DNA from: Lachnotalea glycerini
GTDB taxonomy: Bacteria > Bacillota > Clostridia > Lachnospirales > Lachnospiraceae
NCBI RefSeq assembly: GCF_003201285.1
Contig: NZ_QICS01000009.1
Coordinates: 109,745 to 173,744 of the forward strand
Length of the DNA: 64,000 bases
Direction: 5' to 3'
The position numbers and the translations under genes are program-made. Positions 8,928 through 18,585 of this stretch are shown here, piece after piece. Positions within the stretch are counted from its first letter, which is position 1. Each line of letters starts with the position of its first letter. The notes below the pieces were generated by a model that saw only the letters and a program-made list of their open reading frames with translations, was not told the origin of the DNA and made no database searches.

Positions 8928-9755
8928 TTATTTTGAAGTATATAGCAATGGTATTTGTAATTCTGTTATGTATTCCTCCGGATTATTTGTATGGCACATT
9001 GACACATGACATACTTGTCTATTTTCCCCCTGCATTTGATATTCATTATGCCGTTCTAACCAGCATGCAAATTCTTTATATGCAAGACTAATATTTTCAT
9101 AAGGTCCATAAATCATAAAACAAGCCGCCATATCTACTTTCTCAATTTGTCTATAAATAATATCCTTATTTTCCGTAAATAAATCAAACTGATCAACTAC
9201 AACACATATTTCAATATCGACATCCTTTTCCCTATAATCAAGATCGTGATAGATTGAGAAGCTCTGTAGTTTATCTACATTCCTAACATTGTTAAAAACT
9301 TCTCCGAATTCCTGCCATAACATCGACTCGTAATAGTAATCTGGTACAATCCTTCTTATTGACATGACATGCTGCATTGGTAATGACTTCATAATAATCT
9401 CAATATTCAATTTTTTTCCTTGATTATTCAAATCATAAAGCCACCCCTGCATTTGCTGAAGCTTTATCTTCTCCGATTGAATGTTTTCTTTTGTCTTTTT
9501 CATTTGCTCTAAAAGATTATTCTTTATATTCTCAGAATTCCATGTTTCTAACATTGCTTTTATTTCTTTTACGCCAAAACCCATATTTCTTAATAATATG
9601 ATTCTATTTAGCTGATCAATCTGTTTTGCAAAATAGTATCTGTACCCGTTTGAATCGTCAATCAAACATGGTTCTAGTAATTTCTGTTCATCATAATATC
9701 GCAACATTCTTACAGATATCTGCGTGATTTTAGAAAATTCACCTATCTTAAACAT
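8928..9755 (-). CDS. MerR-family regulator with GyrI-like effector domain (BmrR/TipA type)
   Basis: 275 residues: N-terminal MerR winged helix (FKIGEFSKITQISVRMLRYYDEQKLL, about 2-27), a dimerisation coiled coil about 75-118, and a C-terminal GyrI-like ligand pocket (about 125-275). Such proteins bind lipophilic drugs and activate resistance genes. The next gene on the same strand is the TsaA-UvrA fusion, and an ideal MerR promoter lies between them, so this is its activator. Its own start has GGAAG upstream. Confidence 0.9.
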   Translation of the reverse strand: MFKIGEFSKITQISVRMLRYYDEQKLLEPCLIDDSNGYRYYFAKQIDQLNRIILLRNMGFGVKEIKAMLETWNSENIKNNLLEQMKKTKENIQSEKIKLQQMQGWLYDLNNQGKKLNIEIIMKSLPMQHVMSIRRIVPDYYYESMLWQEFGEVFNNVRNVDKLQSFSIYHDLDYREKDVDIEICVVVDQFDLFTENKDIIYRQIEKVDMAACFMIYGPYENISLAYKEFACWLERHNEYQMQGENRQVCHVSMCHTNNPEEYITELQIPLLYTSK

Positions 9756-9796
9756 TTCATTCTTCCTTTTAAAATATTATTATGCATCAACATGTT

Positions 9797-10777
9797 TCAT
9801 TTTAGCTGAGATATTTTTTTATTTAAGCAGGTACTATTAATGTACCAACTCCAGCTTTTATCATTTTCCCTATGGGATCTATAACTCATAGGTGTTTCCT
9901 TGGTATATTTCTTAAATATTTTTATAAAATAACCTGGTTCACTAAAACCTAGTTTATCACTAATTTCCATTACTGACAAATCGGTATCTTTTAAAATCTC
10001 TTTTGCACATGTTATTTTCAACCGAGTTACAAAAGTGGAATAAGTCTCGCCTACTTCTTTTGTAAATAAACGGCTAAGATAAGGTGCACTTACATGACAA
10101 TGTCTAGCAACCTCTGTCAGAGAAACTGCCTGATTTTCTACCGAATAGATATAATCAATAGCCTGGGCAATAATTCGATTTGATACAACTGGCATAGACA
10201 ACTTTTTTTCATTCAAATACTTCTTTTCTGGAATTTTTGTTTTCTCCTTGAGTAGCGGTTCTTTTGCAAAAAAATCGCACAAATGGTATAACATTGTAAC
10301 CGTATGCTCCAATTGTTCGCTGGTATATGTAGGTATCTGTTCATAATACTCTCTTAGTTCTTCCTTTGTCATCTGCAATTGTGTATCATCAATACTAATA
10401 ATTTTTTCTGGTTTTAATTTATCATCCGTTTCTTGTAGTTGCAACTGTCCAGCCATTACAGCACCCAGATAATTTCCTTCCACAATAATCGGAATTGCGA
10501 TATCTACAATCGAAAAATGACAGCTATAAATAAAGGGCTTTTGAGCAATAACCCCCTCCAGGCTACCAAGTGCATCGCATTTCTGACAATATTTACCTAA
10601 TTTTTCATCCTCACGCACGCGCTTACAGAATTCGCGACAGCCACTATGATGAGTAACTGGAACTCCACGATAATCAACCGTCACAATAGCCATTCCAGTG
10701 GCTTCTGAAATTAAATTTTGTAATTTCTCCCAAGATTCGATATCCAATATACGGTTTAGATAATTTCTTTCATTCAT
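9797..10777 (-). CDS. PocR-domain AraC-family transcriptional regulator
   Basis: 326 residues. The N-terminal half (about 10-180) is a PocR sensory domain with the usual Cys/His set (CREFCK, CQKCDALGS, CHFSIVDIAIPI), known from regulators of propanediol and glycerol metabolism. The C-terminal about 100 residues are an AraC helix-turn-helix pair (VARHCHVSAPYLSRLF and EISDKLGFSEPGYFIKIFKK). It lies last in a same-strand run gldA-dhaK-marR-pocR, so it probably senses glycerol or a related diol and controls the upstream genes. The direct repeats near 14548-14591 are candidate targets. Confidence 0.88.
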   Translation of the reverse strand: MNERNYLNRILDIESWEKLQNLISEATGMAIVTVDYRGVPVTHHSGCREFCKRVREDEKLGKYCQKCDALGSLEGVIAQKPFIYSCHFSIVDIAIPIIVEGNYLGAVMAGQLQLQETDDKLKPEKIISIDDTQLQMTKEELREYYEQIPTYTSEQLEHTVTMLYHLCDFFAKEPLLKEKTKIPEKKYLNEKKLSMPVVSNRIIAQAIDYIYSVENQAVSLTEVARHCHVSAPYLSRLFTKEVGETYSTFVTRLKITCAKEILKDTDLSVMEISDKLGFSEPGYFIKIFKKYTKETPMSYRSHRENDKSWSWYINSTCLNKKISQLK

Positions 10778-10800
10778 AAGCGCACCCTCTCAACAAATCA

Positions 10801-11301
10801 TCACTTGTCAATAGCTACCAAAACTACAGTTTCTTTATCCTCCCAAACAATTTTAGAGGTTAAAGAACGTAGCATTTTTGTAAATATTTCCAGTTGCTTC
10901 TCTGATGCTTCTTTTCCAATTTCAAACATTTCCTGAAAAAGTTCTGCTGCTATCTGCTCCGAATATTTTTGATATACACTTCTACCTAATGGGGTAACCT
11001 GAATAATTACGTCTTTTTTATTTCCTTTCATATGATATTTCTGTAAGATGCCTTTTTGTTCTAATTTATTTGCTAATTTCGTAAATGAACTAGCAGTGAT
11101 ACCTAAACGCTTTGCCACCTCTGACATTTTTTGATTAAGCTCTTCATTCTCAAGTAAATATTCTACAACCTGAATTTGAGAAAATGAGACTTTCGTCTCA
11201 TCTCCCATAAATTCCTTATTATGTACACTAGCATAACTGTTTGCAAAACAAATAAGTGCCTCTACCAAATCCCTATATTCTCCTAACCATTGCAGTTTCA
11301 T
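10801..11301 (-). CDS. MarR-family transcriptional regulator
   Basis: About 166 residues with a MarR-type winged helix (LNQKMSEVAKRLGITASSFTKLANKLEQKGIL, wing MKGNKKDVIIQVTPLGR). The start at 11301 is preferred over 11310 because AAAGGATG then has a normal 6-base spacing. The gene lies 23 bases before pocR and 135 bases after dhaK, on the same strand. It is a second regulator attached to the glycerol genes; its ligand cannot be told from sequence. Confidence 0.85.
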   Translation of the reverse strand: MKLQWLGEYRDLVEALICFANSYASVHNKEFMGDETKVSFSQIQVVEYLLENEELNQKMSEVAKRLGITASSFTKLANKLEQKGILQKYHMKGNKKDVIIQVTPLGRSVYQKYSEQIAAELFQEMFEIGKEASEKQLEIFTKMLRSLTSKIVWEDKETVVLVAIDK

Positions 11302-11435
11302 ATTAGACATCCTTTCTCACGGAAATAATATTGTTTCCACAATAAACTATTTAATCTATTATATGATGAATGCTTAAGGAATACAAGAAAAAACCTCACT
11401 AAATTTCTATTCTAAAATTGTGCATTACTAATAAA

Positions 11436-13196
11436 TTACTTAAAAATTAAATGTTGTACCACATCGGTGAAAATAACACCCAAGCCATATGCTCCTGCAT
11501 CAGGATGTCCGATACTTCGCTCTCCTACGGTACCTGCTCGTCCCATGCGTGCTACTATTTTTTCAGTCTCCATTGCTCCTAATACTGCTGCTTGAGCAGC
11601 TCTTGTGAGTGAATTTTCTAAATTAGTCTCACTTTTTCCACAGACGCTTAAGCAATTTGCTGATGGAACCAAAGCATCAATCAAAGTTTTATCCCCAACT
11701 ATAGCACCACGTCCGAAAGAACGTTCTCCCGTTGCCTGAATACCTTTTACTGACGCTTGCATCATTCCTGCAAAAGTGTTGATATCCAGTTCTTTTTGTG
11801 CTCCTGCGTATTTGGCTGCTGCACGAAAAGCAGATCCCCAGATTGGCCCTGATGCCCCTCCGCAATGTTCCATGATTATTAATGAACATGCATTTAAAAA
11901 TGTACCAATATCCTGAGACTGTTCTTTCAATATGCTCTCCCACTCCTGTTTTAGCTGACGAAAGCCTTTGGCTACACTCATACCAAAATCTCCATCGCCT
12001 GCAAATGAATCTAACTCACAGAATGAAATTTCATTTTTAATAATACAAGCACTCATACAATCTACCATATATATCATGTTTTCTAAAGTGATCCTATCAT
12101 TATTAACAATTGCAAACTTAGGGTCAACTTCTATTTCATAGTTAAATTCCTTCGTTATTTGGGAAGAACTATCTTTAAAGTTAACACCTTGATTTTCTAT
12201 CACGTTAATGTTTTTCAATGCAGGTGTATTACAGTCTGCCATTAATAAATGTTTTAACTCTTCATCCAATTTCATAATAGACACAGAAGCACCGGCCATA
12301 TCAATGCTTGTCATGTAGTTTCCTACAAGTACAAATGGTGTTCGGATATTTAATTCAAATAATTGGTTTTGTACCGAATGATTCAACAGATACAATTCCT
12401 GTAACGGTGTACTTCCGAAACCGTTTATTAATACAGCAGCTTCCTCATTTTTTTGTAAATCTAATTCTTTTACTAGCTCAGCTACTGTTCGCTCTGCAAG
12501 TTCATCGGCTGATATTATTTTCTCACACTTGATTCCTGGCTCTCCATGAATTCCTACACCAAACTCCATTTCTTCTTCGCCAAGTTGAAATGTTGGTGTT
12601 CCTTTTGCAGGAACAGTACAGGAGCTGAAAGCAAAGCCAAGACTCTTCACATTACAAATTGCTTTTAATGCAACTTCTTTCACTTCTGCAAGATTTTTTC
12701 CTTCTTCGGCAGCGGCGCCTGCGACCTTATGTACAAATACCGTACCTGCAACTCCACGACGTCCAACGGTATACAAGCTATCTTTAACAGCTATATCATC
12801 ATCTACCTTAACATATTCTACATCAATTCCATCTTCCTGAGCCAGATAAGCAGCATTTTTAAAGTTCATTATATCACCGCTATAATTTTTTATAATGAGT
12901 AAAGTTCCCTTTTTACCAGTTGTTTCTTTTATTGCCTGATAAACTTGAATCTGGGATGGAGAAGCAAATACATCTCCACATACAGCCGCATCCAGCATTC
13001 CTTTGCCGACAAATCCAGCATGTGCAGGTTCGTGACCACTTCCTCCTCCACTAACTAGACTTACTTTGTCTATATTTTTGTTTTTTCTAGTAATAACTTT
13101 ATATTTTGTATGAAACTCCAATTCAGGGTGTGCATACGCAATACCTTTGCACATTTCCATAACAACATCCTGTGGGTGATTAATAATTTTTTTCAT
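11436..13196 (-). CDS. dhaK: ATP-dependent dihydroxyacetone kinase (DhaK-DhaL fusion)
   Basis: 586 residues, the size of single-chain Citrobacter-type kinases. The DhaK half (1-about 330) shows SGGGSGHEPAHAGFVG, whose His (in GSGHEP) binds dihydroxyacetone covalently, and GVGIHGEPG. The DhaL half (about 370-586) has the nucleotide/Mg motif DSFAGDGDFG and GGASGPIWG. It phosphorylates dihydroxyacetone to DHAP in the cytoplasm. It follows gldA by 103 bases, and together they form the oxidative glycerol route. The ribosome site is weak. The 103-base gap holds a short hairpin (GTTTG-AGAAA-CAAAC) that could tune expression. Confidence 0.93.
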   Translation of the reverse strand: MKKIINHPQDVVMEMCKGIAYAHPELEFHTKYKVITRKNKNIDKVSLVSGGGSGHEPAHAGFVGKGMLDAAVCGDVFASPSQIQVYQAIKETTGKKGTLLIIKNYSGDIMNFKNAAYLAQEDGIDVEYVKVDDDIAVKDSLYTVGRRGVAGTVFVHKVAGAAAEEGKNLAEVKEVALKAICNVKSLGFAFSSCTVPAKGTPTFQLGEEEMEFGVGIHGEPGIKCEKIISADELAERTVAELVKELDLQKNEEAAVLINGFGSTPLQELYLLNHSVQNQLFELNIRTPFVLVGNYMTSIDMAGASVSIMKLDEELKHLLMADCNTPALKNINVIENQGVNFKDSSSQITKEFNYEIEVDPKFAIVNNDRITLENMIYMVDCMSACIIKNEISFCELDSFAGDGDFGMSVAKGFRQLKQEWESILKEQSQDIGTFLNACSLIIMEHCGGASGPIWGSAFRAAAKYAGAQKELDINTFAGMMQASVKGIQATGERSFGRGAIVGDKTLIDALVPSANCLSVCGKSETNLENSLTRAAQAAVLGAMETEKIVARMGRAGTVGERSIGHPDAGAYGLGVIFTDVVQHLIFK

Positions 13197-13299
13197 AATT
13201 TGATACCAAGTCCCAAACCAACATGCTTGTTGTTCGTTTGAGAAACAAACACAATGAGTGAAAGTTGTGTGTTTGCATTTTTCCTTTCATCAGAAATTT

Positions 13300-14433
13300 C
13301 TATCTATTGTCTGCTTTATACTTCGTTCCAATTCCATCAGCAGCTAGAATTGCTGCCATCACCATGTCTGGTGTTACATCAAAAGGCATTGAATGAATCG
13401 ACTCTTCCTTAATACAGGATTTTTCTGCAACGGCCTTTAATTCTTCTTCTGTCAAATTATCTACCCCTATATCCTTTAAGCAAATCGGTAAACCAACCTC
13501 TGTACAGAATTTTAATACTTCCTTTATTTCGCACATTGGTGCATTTTCTAATACCAACTGAACCAATGTGCCAAATGCTACTTTTTCACCATGAAAATAT
13601 TTATGGGTACTTTCTAAAATTGTTAGTCCATCATGAATAGCGTGAGCACCAGCCAACCCACCACTTTCAAAACCCAATCCTGATAGCAGGATATTTGTTT
13701 CAATAATGTTTTCAAGAGCAATGGTCACTTTATTGCAATCACATGCTTCTTTTGCCTTTACACCGTCTTCTAATAACGTCTCATAGCAAAGTGATGCGAG
13801 AGCAAATGCTGATTTGGTTCCCTTTGCTGCTAACTCGCTATTTTCGCGGGCACCACATGGCAGTCCTGCATTCACATTGGAGTTAGAGCGCTTGGTTGCT
13901 CTTGCTTCAAAATAAGTAGAGAGTGCATCTCCCATACCTGACACCAAAAATCTGGTTGGTGCTTTCGCAATTACAGTCGTATCGATTAATACAACACTTG
14001 GATTCTGTTTAAAATAAGCATAATCTTCAAAAGCTCCCTCCTGCGTATAAATAACAGCTGAATGACTCGTTGGTGCGTCGGTTGCTGCAATCGTCGGAAC
14101 GATAATTAGTGCTTCTCCCTCTGCTACACATTTTGCAGTATCAATCGCTTTTCCTCCACCAAGACCTATGGTGCAACTACAGTCTTTCTCTTTTGCAAGC
14201 AGCTGCAATCTTTGAATCTCTTGTCTGGAACACTCTCCGGTAAAACCACTTTCTACAAATTGAATTTCAAATTTTAATGCAGTTACATCTAACTTTTCTC
14301 TTACACGCTCCACATCATCAGTATGTGCGATTAATAGTGCTGATTTCCCAAAACCTTTTACAAAATATCCCAGGTTTTTAATTTCATCCTCTCCCTGCAC
14401 ATATTTTGCTGGACAAATAAATGCTTTTCTCAT
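13300..14433 (-). CDS. gldA: Glycerol dehydrogenase
   Basis: 377 residues of the iron/zinc-dependent group III alcohol dehydrogenase family. Seen are the NAD-binding GLGGGKAIDTAK (about 94-105), TIAATDAPTSHSAV, and metal ligands in SGMGDALSTYFEA (Asp about 172), AHAIHDGLT (His about 255) and THKYFHGEKVAFG (His about 272). It oxidises glycerol to dihydroxyacetone for the kinase next door. AGAAGGAGG lies before the ATG. It is the first gene of the likely operon, with a promoter and a pair of direct repeats upstream. A Cys-rich insertion around residues 190-240 (LPCGARE, YETLLEDG) is normal for this family. Confidence 0.94.
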   Translation of the reverse strand: MRKAFICPAKYVQGEDEIKNLGYFVKGFGKSALLIAHTDDVERVREKLDVTALKFEIQFVESGFTGECSRQEIQRLQLLAKEKDCSCTIGLGGGKAIDTAKCVAEGEALIIVPTIAATDAPTSHSAVIYTQEGAFEDYAYFKQNPSVVLIDTTVIAKAPTRFLVSGMGDALSTYFEARATKRSNSNVNAGLPCGARENSELAAKGTKSAFALASLCYETLLEDGVKAKEACDCNKVTIALENIIETNILLSGLGFESGGLAGAHAIHDGLTILESTHKYFHGEKVAFGTLVQLVLENAPMCEIKEVLKFCTEVGLPICLKDIGVDNLTEEELKAVAEKSCIKEESIHSMPFDVTPDMVMAAILAADGIGTKYKADNR

Positions 14434-14500
14434 TTCAAATCCTCCTTCTATTGATATATTGCTATCTTCATATTGATAGCATTATCATACCAATTGTTGT

Positions 14501-14529
14501 ATTAAAATACATTGGAGGCAGATAATCAA
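14501..14529 (-). promoter_or_regulatory. Candidate gldA promoter
   Basis: On the minus strand TTGATT (14529-14524) and TTTAAT (14506-14501) are spaced by 17 bases, about 70 bases ahead of the gldA start. The -10 is weak, which fits an activator-dependent promoter with upstream repeats. Confidence 0.4.
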
Positions 14530-14547
14530 AAATTACACTTTTAAAAC

Positions 14548-14591
14548 GTACTTTCTTGTCCTTACATGCAAAATAGTACTTTCTTGTCCTT
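14548..14591 (-). repeat. Two 16-bp direct repeats upstream of the gldA promoter
   Basis: AAGGACAAGAAAGTAC occurs at 14591-14576 and 14563-14548, exactly 28 bases apart and starting about 19 bases upstream of the proposed -35. Tandem same-direction sites just upstream of a weak promoter are the usual arrangement for AraC-family activators, so they may bind the PocR-AraC protein encoded downstream. Confidence 0.5.
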
Positions 14592-14623
14592 TTATACGTT
14601 ACCATAACAATTCCTAAGAATAA

Positions 14624-14665
14624 AAAAAGGAGTAGTTTCAATACTTATCGAAACTACTCCTTTTT
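14624..14665. terminator. Bidirectional rho-independent terminator
   Basis: A 16-bp perfect stem (14624-14639 with 14650-14665) with a 10-base loop and A/T tails on both sides. It lies 17 bases after the stop of the minus-strand hydrolase gene and separates it from the gldA control region. Confidence 0.85.
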
Positions 14666-14682
14666 ATTATGATTCTTTCCTT

Positions 14683-16764
14683 TTATACCAGATTCCATAG
14701 AAGAATCGTATTTGCAACTGGTATCATTGTAAATAACATTGCATTAAAGAAGCCAGCTGTCCATACATTATTTGTTTTTTCATAAATTTTTCTTGTAAAA
14801 ATTGATGCAACAATTAAATATGGGATAGTTGCCAGCATACCAATGGCTATCATACCACTCGTCGCCCACATAGCCTTACCTGTAATAAAGAACACACCGT
14901 ATTGCACAATTAGCCAAACGATACATCCGCCTGCCGTGGAGAATATAGAAACCAGATAACTATGCTTTATCGCTCTGGTATTGGCATTCAGCATAACTGA
15001 AAGGATTAAATAAAACAGGAAAAACATTGGTAAATATTTCAGCATTGTAATAAAATGTTCCATTTTAAATACTTTAACTGCTAATGTCCAAATTCTAAAA
15101 TCCACATTAAAAATTCCATCAAAAATAAATAATAATAAATAACCTGCTATAAATGCTGATACAGCCGTTAAAAATGATGCCAATACAGAAATCGGTTTTA
15201 TTCTAATTCCATAGGATTCCAATCCAACTCCATGTGGCTTATTTACAAAGTAGTAAGTAAGAACTACCATTAAGATACAGATGATTCCTAGTATAAGCGC
15301 CCAATAAGCGGACCAGTTTGTTGATGTTGAATTAAAATATGGACTCTGTGCAAATAATTGATAGCCAAACAGTGCTGCAATCATAATAACGGAAATACCA
15401 GTACCTGCAAAACCACCTCTAGCAAAAGATGCAAATTTTCCTGTTGTATCTGATGACGCCTTTGCCTTGCTTCGTATTCCTATAAGCAGCATAATTACAG
15501 CAAATATGATCATTATTGTCCTCAATACACTAATATCTGCTGCCACCTTATTCATCAGAGGCACATATAAAATACCTGGTAATAATGAAAAAGCTACTAA
15601 CACAACCCCAAAAACTACTTTCCCACCTGAGGAGTTTGGCAAAGGAATGACTGACGTCTCTTCTGTTACTGCATTTTTTAAGAATCCAACTTTTGTTATT
15701 ATGGTAATAAATGGTACAAAAAATAAAAAGAACCCAATAAGTGCAATGAAATTTCCTGATTCTTTTAACCACCAAACCTGATTATCAGAAGTCATATTTG
15801 CTAAGGTCATATCACTGGTTGTAACTCCATTAAATGCTGTTTGGAAGAAATCAACAATTTCAGATTCCACTTTAACTGAAAAATGATTCTGAGCATGAGC
15901 CTCATTTACTTCATATACAATACGTTTACCAGTCTGCGAATCTCTAACTTTATTGCCATCAACCACTACTGCACCAGAGTCCACATCATAAAATTTCCCA
16001 TATTCCCCTACTTCACCCTCGTTAAGCCCAAGGAACTTAGCACCATTTTGCGTGCTGTTAATGAAATCTTTATAATAAGCACCTTCGGACTCACCAAAAA
16101 AGAATTCATCATAATGTCCCGATACAATCCCCATCGTACGATTTCCATATGCTGCAAGAATATCCTCTATTGGTGCAATATTAGTCGTAAATGTAAAATC
16201 TGCACTTTCTGGTATTGCAGCATAAATCATTCGATGTCCACTTTGTAAGGACTGCATTTCATCAAAATACACTGACATAACTGTAGAAAGTCCTCCCATG
16301 GAATGACCGCTACATCCAATATACGCATTCCCGTTTGCATCTTTTAATGTATAATCCTGATTATAGGCATAGGTAACAGCATCAAACATAGAATAAACCC
16401 AGAACGTACCAAATTCCGCACCGTTTGGTATATCTTCGTTCCAACGTGACAAACCATGATCATACTGATCTACCACTAATACAATATAACCTCTTCTTGA
16501 CATTTCTACTGCTGTAGCATCCTGCATTTCTTTTGAATTCAAATATCCATGTGTCAAAACGATAACAGGTCTTGGATTATCCGCACTGGCACCCTTTGGC
16601 ATATACAGATATGCAGATAATGTACCTCTTTCTGTTGAAAATTCAAATTCAGAGACATTAACCTTTCCAAGATTTGTATTAATACCACTTGCTAAACCAC
16701 ATCCCAAAAGCATAAGTACAAGAGAAATGATAAGCCATTTTACAGCTTTTCTTGTTTTTCCCAT
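14683..16764 (-). CDS. Membrane-anchored alpha/beta hydrolase with C-terminal multi-TM region
   Basis: 693 residues. An N-terminal TM or signal anchor (about 9-30) is followed by an extracytoplasmic alpha/beta hydrolase (about 35-320) with an HGYLNSKE oxyanion region, the nucleophile elbow GCSGHSMGG (Ser about 155) and a late His (in AQNHFSV). The C-terminal half (about 335-693) has about nine hydrophobic helices and looks like an independent membrane module. Substrate unknown; peptidase or esterase activity is likely. It is monocistronic, with a strong terminator behind it and AGGAGG before the ATG. Confidence 0.8.
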   Translation of the reverse strand: MGKTRKAVKWLIISLVLMLLGCGLASGINTNLGKVNVSEFEFSTERGTLSAYLYMPKGASADNPRPVIVLTHGYLNSKEMQDATAVEMSRRGYIVLVVDQYDHGLSRWNEDIPNGAEFGTFWVYSMFDAVTYAYNQDYTLKDANGNAYIGCSGHSMGGLSTVMSVYFDEMQSLQSGHRMIYAAIPESADFTFTTNIAPIEDILAAYGNRTMGIVSGHYDEFFFGESEGAYYKDFINSTQNGAKFLGLNEGEVGEYGKFYDVDSGAVVVDGNKVRDSQTGKRIVYEVNEAHAQNHFSVKVESEIVDFFQTAFNGVTTSDMTLANMTSDNQVWWLKESGNFIALIGFFLFFVPFITIITKVGFLKNAVTEETSVIPLPNSSGGKVVFGVVLVAFSLLPGILYVPLMNKVAADISVLRTIMIIFAVIMLLIGIRSKAKASSDTTGKFASFARGGFAGTGISVIMIAALFGYQLFAQSPYFNSTSTNWSAYWALILGIICILMVVLTYYFVNKPHGVGLESYGIRIKPISVLASFLTAVSAFIAGYLLLFIFDGIFNVDFRIWTLAVKVFKMEHFITMLKYLPMFFLFYLILSVMLNANTRAIKHSYLVSIFSTAGGCIVWLIVQYGVFFITGKAMWATSGMIAIGMLATIPYLIVASIFTRKIYEKTNNVWTAGFFNAMLFTMIPVANTILLWNLV

Positions 16765-16882
16765 TTCTTAAAACCTCCTCCATTTTTCCATTGACTTCTA
16801 AAGCATTGGCTCAAAATATATTATTTTGTTCTTAGCTTATAATTAGAAGTTTCAATGCATTACGACTATTTTTGCAAACTTA

Positions 16883-16906
16883 TATAAAAAACAATTTGTT
16901 TGTATA
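16883..16906 (-). promoter_or_regulatory. Imperfect palindrome upstream of the hydrolase gene
   Basis: A 24-base near-palindrome (TATA-AAAAACAA/TTTGTTTG-TATA, 18 of 24 positions symmetric) lies about 120 bases before the hydrolase start and resembles a dimeric repressor site. The rest of 16765-17055 is AT-rich with no gene seen. Confidence 0.25.
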
Positions 16907-17055
16907 ATAATCATAGCATCATGAAGGCTAAAGTACATTGAAATTCTTTAACTGATAATCGTAATATTTTAATGAAATATGTATAAATTACTACAAAATA
17001 GTAATATTTTGTTCTTTCTTTCCTTACATATATTACTTGTGCTGTATGCCGCATG

Positions 17056-17262
17056 TTATAATTTTTTTGGACAACTATCCACACATTCCAAACAAGAAAT
17101 ACATTCCGTAGAATCCATTTGACCTGATTTTACCATTTCAAGGACATCCAGTCCCATTGGACAGATCCTATTGCATTGTTTGCAGGAAATACAATCGTTG
17201 TTGTCAGCCTTTAGTCTAAATCTTGGTATATGTAGGAAATCTGCAATTTTTTCACCAATCAC
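17056..17262 (-). pseudogene. 3' fragment of a membrane 4Fe-4S ferredoxin (NapH/YccM-like)
   Basis: The frame encodes about 68 residues with two complete cluster motifs, CISCKQCNRICP and CISCLECVDSCP, preceded by GEKIADFLHIPRFRLKAD. In intact relatives this block is the C-terminus of a polytopic protein in which a CH..CWMAPFM segment and several TM helices come first. Here that part is absent: upstream the frame runs into the end of the neighbouring gene. There is no good ribosome site. I read it as a 5'-truncated remnant, though a short ferredoxin-like peptide could still be made from the GTG at 17262. Confidence 0.65.
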
Positions 17263-17279
17263 AATTCCGACTTTGTCAT

Positions 17280-17789
17280 TTATAATTCGACTTTAATAAT
17301 AGCTTCTCCAAGTACATACCCACACTCCCATTTTTTAAATTTTTCATTCTGAATCGAAGTAATTGGATGCTTGAAAATCACTGCCATAGTATCAACATTA
17401 TATGTTGCAAAGTATTCGCCATTAGATGCATTCACAACATTTAAATCTGTTGGGAACCGATCAATGAAAATTTTCTCATCCCCTTCCCAATAAAGTTCAT
17501 TCTGAAATTCAGGAATCGCACTGAATCTTCCACACATCATAAACCGAATCTGTATACTAAGTGTTTTCTCTGGTGGATTTTCTTCTGGAAAATCATAAAT
17601 ATTTTCTTTCATATCTGCTTTTGAGATATCGACACTTAGCGATGTGAAAAAATCTTTTTGATCTTTTGAAAGTAATTGTATTACTTTATTCGTAAGGTTT
17701 ATATTCCTATTACATTCTTTATTACGATACTGCTCTCTTGTTGCATCAACATCTATATCTAATTTCCACGGTTCAAAATCAAATATCAT
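17280..17789 (-). CDS. Conserved-looking hypothetical protein
   Basis: 169 residues, soluble, no signal peptide or TM helix. It begins MIFDFEPWKLDIDVDATREQY and has a Trp/Phe/Tyr-rich C-terminus (KKWECGYVLGEAII). AGGAGGAAG precedes the ATG. I do not recognise the family. It abuts the ferredoxin remnant and has no functional context. Confidence 0.6.
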   Translation of the reverse strand: MIFDFEPWKLDIDVDATREQYRNKECNRNINLTNKVIQLLSKDQKDFFTSLSVDISKADMKENIYDFPEENPPEKTLSIQIRFMMCGRFSAIPEFQNELYWEGDEKIFIDRFPTDLNVVNASNGEYFATYNVDTMAVIFKHPITSIQNEKFKKWECGYVLGEAIIKVEL

Positions 17790-18017
17790 GTAATCTTCCT
17801 CCTACAAATTTCGATTATTTGTTGCTGTCTAATATTATATTATACTTTCATAATTTTCTGCAATTACGCTACTAAGATTGGTTTGTGTTGCCGCAACTTA
17901 TGCATAAACTGTACCTGCATATCCTGATATTTTTATCATAATGCACTTTTTCATTGCCTAATACAGTTTCTTGACGTTTTTTCTGTGCCAGATTTGTTTT
18001 TTCTAAAGCCCTGCCAA

Positions 18018-18581
18018 TTAGATAATTGGTGTCTTGATTCCAAGATAACCGCTAACGGCTGCCATCAGCAAGATAACCACTCCCATGAGAACACTAGCTC
18101 CAATAAACCTCCCGCCTCTTAATCCTGCGAACTCTTTTAGATAAACAAAGTAGAGAATTACTTTCCAAATCAAAATTCCGATGAATACAAAGTTGAGCAG
18201 CATTCCCCATACGGTGCTATTCCAAAACACATAAAATAGTACTTCAGTAATGGCAACCACAACTGAGCATAGTGCTGTAGGGAAGTAGGTAACCCCCCAT
18301 GCAGAAAGGTGCTTCCTAAATGCTGTCTTGCTTCCAAAGCTCTTGCATATCAGCCAAAAAGCTAAGCAAATCACAACATAAGACAAGATCCCCAATGCTG
18401 TGATCTTCAACATTTTTATTGCATCTATAACAGGCGAACTGGCACCATAAAAGTGCTGCAAAATTGGCTCAAATACCGAATTGAGAAGAATGGTAATACC
18501 TACAATTGTCCATGAGGCTGCTTTTTTACCACTCTGAAAGGCATCGGCAGGATGATTAAGCGCTTCAAGAAATAAATTCAT
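18018..18581 (-). CDS. YIP1-family membrane protein
   Basis: About 187 residues with five hydrophobic segments and the N-terminal NLFLEALNHPADAFQ motif typical of YIP1-domain proteins. The start at 18581 is supported by GGAGGT 7 bases upstream, inside the end of the previous gene. It is the last gene of the lipoprotein-sigma-anti-sigma-YIP1 run, suggesting an envelope function under that sigma factor. Confidence 0.75.
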   Translation of the reverse strand: MNLFLEALNHPADAFQSGKKAASWTIVGITILLNSVFEPILQHFYGASSPVIDAIKMLKITALGILSYVVICLAFWLICKSFGSKTAFRKHLSAWGVTYFPTALCSVVVAITEVLFYVFWNSTVWGMLLNFVFIGILIWKVILYFVYLKEFAGLRGGRFIGASVLMGVVILLMAAVSGYLGIKTPII

Positions 18582-18585
18582 AATA

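Noticed and set aside
13197-13299. Hairpins between gldA and dhaK as a riboswitch
   Set aside because: Only short, overlapping GTTTG/CAAAC and CACAA/TTGTG pairings are visible, too small and without conserved core.
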